Shown piece by piece: positions 16,291 through 22,175 of a stretch of 22,175 nucleotides of DNA. The translations under genes and the position numbers were made by a program. The stretch is from Candidatus Hydrogenedentota bacterium (GTDB lineage Bacteria > Hydrogenedentota > Hydrogenedentia > Hydrogenedentales > SLHB01). The notes under the pieces were generated by a model that was not told where the DNA came from, did no database searches, and saw nothing but the letters and a program-made list of their open reading frames with translations. The first letter of the stretch is position 1; each line of letters opens with the position of its first letter. The stretch is taken from assembly GCA_035416745.1 (NCBI GenBank), contig DAOLNV010000087.1:1-22175 (forward strand). Direction: 5' to 3'.

Positions 16291-16347
16291 GGGACTATCC
16301 TCCTCTGACACCGGAACAAACACGGGCAACCACCGAAGTTCGCCGGT

Positions 16348-16377
16348 ATTGTACGCGATCGGCCTGTCAAATGTCGG
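16348..16377 (-). promoter_or_regulatory. Candidate promoter for the hydrolase-fold gene
   Basis: On the minus strand CCGACA (16377-16372) and TACAAT (16353-16348) are 18 bases apart. A TTGACA inside the spacer is too close (11 bases) to serve this -10. The predicted leader is about 50 bases. Confidence 0.4.
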
Positions 16378-16378
16378 T

Positions 16379-16392
16379 AGCGCAATTGCGCT
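16379..16392. repeat. Perfect 14-base palindrome, candidate operator
   Basis: AGCGCAATTGCGCT equals its reverse complement. It lies just upstream of the hydrolase-fold promoter in the divergent gap with the aldo/keto reductase. A related palindrome is centred about 75 bases away. Confidence 0.5.
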
Positions 16393-16453
16393 GGGGAGAC
16401 GGCGCGGGAGCGGGACGGCGTGGCGGCAACCTTTAACCGTGAGATGGCCGGGA

Positions 16454-16468
16454 CGGCGCACTGCGCCG
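16454..16468. repeat. 15-base palindrome related to the one at 16379
   Basis: CGGCGCA-C-TGCGCCG is symmetric around 16461 and shares the half-site GCGCA/TGCGC with the 14-base palindrome. Both lie between divergent genes. Confidence 0.45.
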
Positions 16469-16553
16469 GGAATTCAACCGCGGCCCCCTGGAATGCCGGG
16501 CGCCGAATCTGAGACACTATCTCCATCGAGAATGAACTACGGGGAATCCGCCG

Positions 16554-17552
16554 ATGGAATGCCGCAGGCTCGGAAACAGCGATTTGAACGTATCGGTATA
16601 TGCGTTTGGCGCGTGGCAGCTGGGCGACACCGCGTACTGGGGTGAGGAGGCCGAAACGGACGCCGAGGCGGTAGTGCAAACCGCCATCGACGCGGGCGTT
16701 AACCTGTTCGATACCGCGGAAGGGTACGGCGCGGGGAGGTCGGAGGAAGTGCTCGGCGGGGCACTGGGAGCCCGCCGGAACGACGTATACATCGCCAGCA
16801 AGGTCTCGCCCGAGAATTGCGTGCCCCCAACGAGGTTGCGCGCGGCTTGCGAGGCCAGCCTGAAGCGGCTGGGGACCAGCACCATCGATCTCTACCAGGT
16901 CCACTGGCCCTGCGAGCCCTCTCGTTTCGACGATGCCGCGGCGGAGATGATGCGACTGAAAGACCAGGGGAAAATCCGCGCCATCGGCGTCTCGAATTTC
17001 GGCTCGCGGCACTTGGATGCATGGGTCCGGACAGGCGAGTGCGATTCGAATCAACTCGGTTACAACCTGCTCTTCCGGGCCATCGAGTACGATATCGTCC
17101 CCGCGTGCCGGAAGCGTGGCGTCGGGATACTGGCCTATATGCCGGTCATGCAGGGGATCCTGGCGGGAAGGTGGAACGCTATCGAGGAGATCCCTGAAGC
17201 CCGCCGCCGCACGCGCCATTTCTCGAAGAAACGTCCCGGCACGCGCCACGGCCAGCCCGGCTGCGAGGAGCTTCTGATGCAGACGCTCAAGGACCTCGAC
17301 GCACTGTGCAAACAAATCGGGCAACCCATGGCGCGGGTGGCCATTGCCTGGCTGATGCGCCAGGCGGGAGTGGCGTCGGTGCTCGTGGGCGGCCGCACGA
17401 AATCGCAGCTGGAACGCAACCTCAGCGCGGCCGGCCTCGCCTTGGGCGATGACGTGCTCGAGCGTCTGAACACGATCACCGAGCCGCTCAAACAACGCCT
17501 GGGAACAAACCCCGATATGTGGTGCGGGGAAACGGAGAGGCGGATCTACTGA
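16554..17552 (+). CDS. Aldo/keto reductase
   Basis: The protein has 332 residues from ATG 16554, with a GGGGA ribosome site about 8 bases upstream. It is a single TIM-barrel domain of the aldo/keto reductase family, which reduces or oxidises carbonyl and hydroxyl groups using NADP(H). The catalytic tetrad is complete: D53 and Y58 (LFDTAEGYG), K83 (ASKVS) and H117 (QVHWP). The IGVSNFG strand (about 156-162) and the GGRTKSQLERN cofactor-binding motif near the C-terminus are present. No signal peptide, so it is cytoplasmic. It diverges from the hydrolase-fold gene and is convergent with the gene ending at 17637. The sequence most resembles sugar- or glycerol-type members, but the substrate cannot be read from sequence. 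Confidence 0.95.
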   Translation: MECRRLGNSDLNVSVYAFGAWQLGDTAYWGEEAETDAEAVVQTAIDAGVNLFDTAEGYGAGRSEEVLGGALGARRNDVYIASKVSPENCVPPTRLRAACEASLKRLGTSTIDLYQVHWPCEPSRFDDAAAEMMRLKDQGKIRAIGVSNFGSRHLDAWVRTGECDSNQLGYNLLFRAIEYDIVPACRKRGVGILAYMPVMQGILAGRWNAIEEIPEARRRTRHFSKKRPGTRHGQPGCEELLMQTLKDLDALCKQIGQPMARVAIAWLMRQAGVASVLVGGRTKSQLERNLSAAGLALGDDVLERLNTITEPLKQRLGTNPDMWCGETERRIY

Positions 17553-17575
17553 GGTGAGAATCGGTTGAGGCTCGG

Positions 17576-17596
17576 GACGGGCCCGGCTGGTCCGTC
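17576..17596. terminator. Weak hairpin between convergent genes
   Basis: GACGGGCC (17576-17583) and GGTCCGTC (17589-17596) pair over 8 bases (one G-T) around a 5-base loop. No T-run follows, so terminator function is uncertain. Confidence 0.3.
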
Positions 17597-17636
17597 TTCG
17601 GCGGCCTCGCGGGGCCAGTCCCATCCGTTTGCTTTC

Positions 17637-18782
17637 TTATGTCGAGCGTCCTTTTTCCTCGCCGCTTCGCTGCCTGGCGCGGCGTGCACGGATGCGGCGA
17701 ACAATCACGATCGGCACAAGCACGACGACAACGCCCACAAGCAACAACAACCCAGTCACGAATGCAGCGCCCCCGCCTTTACCGCGCGAACCGGCCCAGT
17801 ACCGGGCGTATCGCAGGTTGTCTTCGAAGAACCTGTACAGCTCCCAGCCGGTTCGTTCGAGAGGCGTCGTGACAGGCAAACCCTCGGGAAACTTCAGGAC
17901 CAGCGCCTCTTCCGCAACCGGCGCGTTAATGTCCGACCATTCGATGGTGTACTCGGTGGCACAATTCCAGCCGCGCTCGCCCGTCCGCTCGTTGGTGTAC
18001 GAATAGCCGTACAGGCATGAACTGGGCAGCCAGAGACCGCCGTTCTCGACAAGCTGCACGTTCTCCACGTGCGCGAATTCCCCCTTTTCGAAGACAGCGT
18101 CTCCCGGAACCCCCACGCGATACTCGAGCGACGTAATCGCGCCGTCTTTCGCCAAGTCGAGGGAGACAACATACCCTGTTTCAACCTCGACATCGGCGCT
18201 CATGCGCGGCTCGGAGTGCCAGATGCGCAGCACAGACTCGGAATCGGAAGGCAGAACCTGCCACGGCGGTATCCCGCCGGGAAGATCCTGCAGGTAACGT
18301 GACAGCCCCGCGCCCCGGTAGAACGCCGGTACGAGCGATAAACACGAAACGCCGCACACGCTTTGAAAGAAATACTCTTGCATCTCCCCGTACACGGTCC
18401 CACTCTGCGGTTTCAGAGGCATGGTTTCCGACGAACGGTCCCAATAGCACAACGACCGATACTCTTTGCCGTCCAGCGCACAATCGTAGGTCGAAAGAAG
18501 GTACCCGGATGAGCCGGTTACGCGCCTGGACCAGTTGTCCGTGTAGCGGAATTTCACCCGCAGGAGGTCCATACGTGAAACAATTCCTTCGCTCCGGCTC
18601 CAACGGTGTGTAGGGCTGCCAACTTCACCCTCGGGCGTGATGTTCATCTCCACCCCCTGCTGCTTGAAGGACGCGCTGCGCACCTTCGCCTCCTGCTCAC
18701 GGATGAGCGCGAGGGCCTCGTCGCGGGTGGGTAGAAAAGACGCGGTCTGGAGAGAGGCAAGCAGAAGGATGGCTACGGGCAT
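17637..18782 (-). CDS. Envelope protein of unknown function with C-terminal membrane anchor
   Basis: The start is ATG 18782, with GGAG 9 bases upstream; the longer frame from 18830 lacks such a site. The protein has 381 residues. Residues 1-15 are a short hydrophobic signal-like segment. The long middle part is strand-rich and Trp/Tyr-rich: DNWSRRVTGSSGYLLSTYD near 80, then CGVSCLSLVPAFYRG near 140, with two Cys. It vaguely resembles the LolA/LolB-like lipid-binding clamshell fold seen in uncharacterised planctomycete proteins, but I am not sure. Residues about 339-361 form a strong membrane helix, followed by an Arg-rich cytoplasmic tail (RRIRARRARQR). The topology is therefore extracytoplasmic body, C-terminal anchor. 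It follows the beta-helix gene by 111 bases and may be co-transcribed with it. Confidence 0.8.
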   Translation of the reverse strand: MPVAILLLASLQTASFLPTRDEALALIREQEAKVRSASFKQQGVEMNITPEGEVGSPTHRWSRSEGIVSRMDLLRVKFRYTDNWSRRVTGSSGYLLSTYDCALDGKEYRSLCYWDRSSETMPLKPQSGTVYGEMQEYFFQSVCGVSCLSLVPAFYRGAGLSRYLQDLPGGIPPWQVLPSDSESVLRIWHSEPRMSADVEVETGYVVSLDLAKDGAITSLEYRVGVPGDAVFEKGEFAHVENVQLVENGGLWLPSSCLYGYSYTNERTGERGWNCATEYTIEWSDINAPVAEEALVLKFPEGLPVTTPLERTGWELYRFFEDNLRYARYWAGSRGKGGGAAFVTGLLLLVGVVVVLVPIVIVRRIRARRARQRSGEEKGRST

Positions 18783-18812
18783 AGGACTATCTCCACGCTC
18801 TGGCGCGGGCGG

Positions 18813-18878
18813 ACGGTCACATAGGACCATACACGTTTTATGGGCTTTGCAGGCCGTCTCCCTCGCCTATATGACCGT
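18813..18878. repeat. Long inverted repeat in the leader of the anchored envelope gene
   Basis: Arms 18813-18825 and 18866-18878 pair over 13 bases around a 40-base loop. In minus-strand RNA the one non-identical position is a U-G pair, whereas in plus-strand RNA it would be a C-A mismatch. It lies between the beta-helix stop (18894) and the start at 18782. Confidence 0.55.
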
Positions 18879-18893
18879 GTCACGAAGGATCGA

Positions 18894-20228
18894 TCACTCC
18901 GCCGCGGTATCATTGCCCTCGACAACGCACGTCTCCCGCGACGATTCCGCGATGCTCACGGGCTCGCCTTCGGCGGCGCCTCGGAGTGAATTGCCGCGCA
19001 CGATGCAATCCCGCACGTTCTCGGTGATCATGACGGCTGCCGTCTGGTGGCCGGAGGCATAGAACAGGTTCTCGGTAACGCGGATGTCGCGGGTCTGGGT
19101 CGCGTATTCGTCCCGATCGTCGATGCGGATCTCGCAGTCGCGGTCCGCATCGTCTTTACGGCCGTTTTCGCGGAAAATGTTGTTGACAACGACGATGCCC
19201 GCTACGTCCGGCGCCCAGAGGCCTTCGCGGCCGCTGTGTTCGACAACGTTGCCGATGAGCGTGCAGAAGGTGCTGTCGCGTTCGATGGTCACGCCGCGCG
19301 AACCGTTTTCGGTGATGAGATTGTCCGACGCGAGCACGTAGCTGCACCCCTCGAGGAAATAGCCGCCCATCTGGCTGCGCGTGACCCGGTTGTTGACGAA
19401 ACGCCCGCGGTGGGCGTGGTAGAAATGCGTGCCGTCGGACTGGGAACCGTCGAGATCGCACCCTTCGACGACCCATTTCGCGGCGTGGTACAGTGTGATG
19501 TTGCCCTGGTCTTCACGGCTGCTGCCTTTCGCGGGCCCCGCTGCTTGCGCAAGATAATCGCCGTAATAATTGCAGCAGTTGCGTGTGGCGACGTCACGAA
19601 TCCAAATCTCTTCGACGGGATGTTCCGCGTCCGTGCCGAAAATACCGACGCCGTTGCTGGAGAGGTCCTCGAAGCGCATATGAGCGATGTGGATGTTGCG
19701 GCATTGGCCGTACAGGCGGACTCCCGCGATGTTCGTGCCGGGGTCCCAGCTCTCGCGTTTGCCGGCGACTGTCCCTCCCTCAAAGCGGACATTCATCACG
19801 CCGTCGCCCCGGAAAGCCTGACCGTCTTCCTTGAGATCCTCCGTGAACACGAATCGCGCGCCATCCATGATCAGAGTCGTGTTGGAATGAATCCGCAGCC
19901 CGGCGGCGTTGTCGAGCCGGTAGGTCATGGGCGGAAAAACCACCGTACCGCCGGTTTCCCCCGCAGTATCGAGAGCCTGCTGGAGTTGAAGCATATAGCT
20001 CTGCGAACCGTCGACAACAAAACCCTCGGGCAGGAGCGCGGCCACGTTGACCTGGCACGAACTCGCACCATCCCCCGGCTTCTGCTCTCCCAGAGCAGGC
20101 CGGGCGCCGAGCGCCATGGCAAATATGCACAGTCCCGCCCATATAACTCCGGCCGCCGGCCACCCTGTCCGCCGCAATATGCCGCTATCGGACAAGGCTT
20201 TGTGTTCACTCACGTAAAAAGGGCTCAT
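18894..20228 (-). CDS. Secreted right-handed parallel beta-helix protein
   Basis: ATG 20228 is chosen, with GAGGAG 8 bases upstream; a GTG three bases earlier is equivalent. The protein has 444 residues. A signal segment occupies about 18-48 (GVIWAGLCIFAMALGARPALG). The rest shows the repeated short-strand pattern of a parallel beta-helix: an LQQALDTA... start with the pectate-lyase-3-like TVVFPPMTYRL at about 90-105, then repeated N/D turn motifs (SNGVGIFG, RGRFVNN, DNLITENGSRGV, NNIFRENG). The fold is used by polysaccharide lyases, hydrolases and epimerases. No specific catalytic set can be assigned, so the substrate, probably a polysaccharide, is inferred. It is transcribed from a promoter at 20262-20290, divergent from the lipoprotein at 20499. 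Confidence 0.9.
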   Translation of the reverse strand: MSPFYVSEHKALSDSGILRRTGWPAAGVIWAGLCIFAMALGARPALGEQKPGDGASSCQVNVAALLPEGFVVDGSQSYMLQLQQALDTAGETGGTVVFPPMTYRLDNAAGLRIHSNTTLIMDGARFVFTEDLKEDGQAFRGDGVMNVRFEGGTVAGKRESWDPGTNIAGVRLYGQCRNIHIAHMRFEDLSSNGVGIFGTDAEHPVEEIWIRDVATRNCCNYYGDYLAQAAGPAKGSSREDQGNITLYHAAKWVVEGCDLDGSQSDGTHFYHAHRGRFVNNRVTRSQMGGYFLEGCSYVLASDNLITENGSRGVTIERDSTFCTLIGNVVEHSGREGLWAPDVAGIVVVNNIFRENGRKDDADRDCEIRIDDRDEYATQTRDIRVTENLFYASGHQTAAVMITENVRDCIVRGNSLRGAAEGEPVSIAESSRETCVVEGNDTAAE

Positions 20229-20261
20229 CACGCCGTCTCCTCAATACCCTGATCACCTCAG

Positions 20262-20290
20262 AGAATAGTGCGCGGAACCGTTGCAAGCAA
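20262..20290 (-). promoter_or_regulatory. Promoter for the beta-helix gene
   Basis: On the minus strand TTGCTT (20290-20285), a 17-base spacer and TATTCT (20267-20262) form a good sigma-70 match, giving a leader of about 27 bases. Confidence 0.55.
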
Positions 20291-20298
20291 ACGGCCGT

Positions 20299-20332
20299 GT
20301 CCCGTTACCTTACGGGACCGGGGCCTCCCCGG
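20299..20332. repeat. Two tandem hairpins between divergent genes
   Basis: GTCCCGT/ACGGGAC (20299-20318, 6-base loop) is joined directly to CCGGGG/CCCCGG (20318-20332, 3-base loop). They lie just upstream of the beta-helix promoter; TTATT follows on the plus strand. Confidence 0.4.
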
Positions 20333-20440
20333 TTATTCCGCCGCCGGCAGGCCTGTCCCCTGGAGAGACCATGCGCTTTTCTTACCTTGATCACTGGATT
20401 CACTCAAATCCGGCTTCTCAGGACTCGAACGAGGAACTCG

Positions 20441-20470
20441 TGGAGCCTCGCGGGCATCATCTTCTATAAT
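20441..20470 (+). promoter_or_regulatory. Promoter for the lipoprotein at 20499
   Basis: A perfect TATAAT at 20465-20470 sits 28 bases before the ATG. The best -35 is weak (TGGAGC, 20441-20446, 18-base spacer). Confidence 0.5.
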
Positions 20471-20498
20471 AACGGCAACCGGAATTCTCGGAGGAAGC

Positions 20499-21353
20499 AT
20501 GAAACGGATCATAGTAGCGGGGGTCTGTCTGGCAGCTCTGGCCGCCTGCAATCGAAGCCTCATTTCGGGGAAGGTGGTCAATATCAAGGGAGAAGCCCTT
20601 CCGGGCGTAGCGGTGCAGGTTGAGGGCGCTCGGTACCAGGCGCTCACCGATGGGTTGGGGCAATACCGGATACCTTACGTTCCCGGCGAAGTCGTCCTGC
20701 ACTTCATGAAGACCGGTTATACGCCAGGCACCTTGGTGCTGTCCGCCAGTTCTCCCCGGGAAATCGAAGCCCAGGCAGTCTCTTTGTGGGAATTGCCCCT
20801 TGATAAGGGCGTTTACCTCTACGAAGACTACCGGTACCGCGAAACCACCAAGGTCGCCCCGGAGCAGTTCCTCTCGAAGGAGCGGCGCGCGGTCTACGCC
20901 ACCCGGCGATGGCCCGAGGTCGAGACCATGGCGACGACGCCCCTGCTCCTGTGTTACAAGATGCCCGACTGGGATGTGCGCTTCTGCCGCATGGAGATGA
21001 AGGAGCTGTACGTTCCCCTTCCCGGGGGCGGTCTGGAAGAAGCCCAGGTATTGGCCCAGATCAAGACCATCCCCGTTCGGCTGCTTGCCATCGACCAACC
21101 CGACCGGCTCTTGTATCAACTCGAGCTGTCCGAACCCTTGAAACCCGGTACCTACGCGGTTCATTGGGGGGCGCTGGACGGAGCCACCGAGAACGACCCC
21201 CGCATCTTCATGTTCAGCGTTGTGGACTACACCCTCACCGCCCCATCGGAAAAACCCGCGGAAGGCCAAGAAAAAGAGGCGGCGCAGAAGTCTGAACCCG
21301 TCGAGACCCCGCCATCACAAGAGTCCAACGAGAACATTCCCGACGTGGACTAG
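20499..21353 (+). CDS. Lipoprotein with carboxypeptidase-regulatory-like domain
   Basis: ATG 20499 is preceded by GGAGGAAGC. The protein has 284 residues. The lipobox L14-A-A-C17 is canonical, so it is lipidated at Cys17. Residues about 20-95 match the carboxypeptidase regulatory-like (CarboxypepD_reg, Ig-like) fold: SGKVVNIKGEALPGVAVQVEG, then a D-G-L-G-Q-Y turn and a G-Y-x-P motif. Residues about 95-245 form an unrecognised strand-rich domain with Tyr-rich YLYEDYRYRE at about 106-115. The tail (246-284) is Lys/Glu/Pro-rich and probably disordered. It is anchored in the envelope; the regulatory-like domain usually serves as a structural spacer. It ends 20 bases from the stop of the convergent DUF1080 gene. 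Confidence 0.85.
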   Translation: MKRIIVAGVCLAALAACNRSLISGKVVNIKGEALPGVAVQVEGARYQALTDGLGQYRIPYVPGEVVLHFMKTGYTPGTLVLSASSPREIEAQAVSLWELPLDKGVYLYEDYRYRETTKVAPEQFLSKERRAVYATRRWPEVETMATTPLLLCYKMPDWDVRFCRMEMKELYVPLPGGGLEEAQVLAQIKTIPVRLLAIDQPDRLLYQLELSEPLKPGTYAVHWGALDGATENDPRIFMFSVVDYTLTAPSEKPAEGQEKEAAQKSEPVETPPSQESNENIPDVD

Positions 21354-21373
21354 CCTTCGCGTAAGGCGGCTCC

Positions 21374-22111
21374 CTATTTCTTCAGAATCTTGATTCGCAG
21401 ATCCTTGAACTGGATCTTCATCGGCGGGCCGGGATGCATCTGCAGCGCAATGAACCCTTTGGCGCGCGACATCTTCGCATCGTTGTCGACCACCTCGCAC
21501 ATGAGTTTCCCGTTGATGCGCAGCGCGAGCTTGGGCCCTTCGGCCGTGATCTCGTAATCGTTCCACTCTTCAGGCTTGATGACTTTCTGGAGCTCCTCAG
21601 GGGACGCGAATTGCTCCTCCTGGCGCTGCCCGTCCGCCGCAATCACCGCGCGATACCCGCGCATCACTACACCGTTCCGGTCGTGCTGGAACAGACACCC
21701 GCTCCATTGGGCGCCCGCTTCCATATCCGCCTGATAACCCCACACGTCGTATTCCGGACGCCGCTCGCTGCGGAACTGCACCCCCGAGTTGCCGCCAACG
21801 AGGCGGTACTTGAACCGCATCACGAAATCCGCCGGCTGCGCCGGTTTCCAAAACACATAATGAGGTTTGACGCACGGCTTCTCCGGCGTGCTCTGCGACG
21901 TAATCGCGCCGTCCTCGACCCACCACCCGTCTGGTTTGCCGTCCCAGCCCGTGAGGTCTTTTCCGTTAAACATCGGGATGAAGCCATCCTTGTCCGGTTC
22001 CGGCAACGCGGCGCCCGCGTTATCTTCCACCGCGGCTCCCTCGCCCGCAAACGCCAGAAGGGCCGCCGAACAATACACCAGCAACGCTATCGCTGTTTTT
22101 CCCCTGGTCAT
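21374..22111 (-). CDS. Secreted DUF1080 (3-keto-disaccharide hydrolase) family protein
   Basis: ATG 22111 has an AGGAG ribosome site upstream. The protein has 245 residues. Residues 3-22 form a signal peptide with an A-F-A cleavage region. The single domain (about 43-245) is the concanavalin-like DUF1080 fold. Its opening motif FNGKDLTGWDGKPDGWWVEDGAI and the central GNSGVQFRSE / YDVWGYQADME segment are family signatures, as is EEWNDYEITAEG near 180. Characterised relatives hydrolyse the glycosidic bond of 3-keto-disaccharides, but many DUF1080 proteins are of unknown activity. It is monocistronic in this window. Together with the secreted beta-helix protein it suggests breakdown of external glycans. 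Confidence 0.93.
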   Translation of the reverse strand: MTRGKTAIALLVYCSAALLAFAGEGAAVEDNAGAALPEPDKDGFIPMFNGKDLTGWDGKPDGWWVEDGAITSQSTPEKPCVKPHYVFWKPAQPADFVMRFKYRLVGGNSGVQFRSERRPEYDVWGYQADMEAGAQWSGCLFQHDRNGVVMRGYRAVIAADGQRQEEQFASPEELQKVIKPEEWNDYEITAEGPKLALRINGKLMCEVVDNDAKMSRAKGFIALQMHPGPPMKIQFKDLRIKILKK

Positions 22112-22175
22112 CGTGCTTCTCCTGTGTCCGTTTCGCGTGTATTCTATCCCTTCCGAGCGCGGAAATTACACCTGC

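Noticed and set aside
14812..16308. A 498-codon plus-strand open frame opposite the hydrolase-fold gene
   Set aside because: It is a shadow frame caused by GC-rich third positions; the minus frame has a signal peptide, ribosome site and family motifs.
19047..20252. A 401-codon plus-strand frame opposite the beta-helix gene
   Set aside because: It is a mirror of the beta-helix coding strand; composition is Val/Ala/Asp-rich with no domain.
21354..21367. Hairpin GCCTT-CGCGT-AAGGC between convergent stops as a terminator
   Set aside because: Only a 5-base stem without a T-run; too weak to call.

Overview
The window reads as a GC-rich bacterial chromosome segment with no mobile elements, rRNA, tRNA or CRISPR. 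The family mix is typical of Planctomycetota-like or Hydrogenedentota-like bacteria: a DUF1080 protein, a planctomycete-style secreted alpha/beta-hydrolase-fold protein fused to a sugar-hydrolase-like lectin fold, a secreted parallel beta-helix protein, a very large DUF2339 membrane protein, and many envelope proteins of unknown function. The taxonomic assignment is inference from gene content only.

Layout. Positions 1-1808 (minus strand) hold a membrane-anchored cysteine-rich zinc-ribbon protein followed by an edge-truncated secreted protein with STN/secretin-N-like modules. A compact divergent promoter (about 1898-1949) separates these from a small envelope protein (1957-2538) that looks leaderless. 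A 362-base non-coding stretch with several palindromes precedes an orphan hybrid histidine kinase (2901-5723). Then come a lipoprotein (5904-6521), an 85-residue basic-tailed protein in its own promoter/terminator unit (6799-7056), and a 1098-residue DUF2339 membrane protein built from 135-residue repeats (7265-10561).

Positions 10830-16290 (minus strand) run, in transcription order: a secreted alpha/beta-hydrolase-fold/lectin-like fusion whose catalytic Ser and His appear lost, a secreted VWA protein, a PhoR-like sensor kinase, and an OmpR/PhoB-family regulator. The last two overlap by 4 bases. A direct repeat of the type bound by OmpR-family regulators lies upstream of the VWA gene.

The right end is envelope and sugar oriented. 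An aldo/keto reductase (plus) diverges from the hydrolase-fold gene. A secreted beta-helix protein and a C-terminally anchored envelope protein lie on the minus strand. They are followed by a carboxypeptidase-regulatory-like lipoprotein (plus) and a DUF1080 protein (minus).

About 85 to 90 percent of the window is coding. Most genes are envelope or secreted proteins or signal transduction. The best leads are the VWA-kinase-regulator module with its candidate operator, the apparently dead hydrolase fusion, the leaderless gene with a shared palindromic -35 region, and an RNA-like inverted repeat at 18813-18878.
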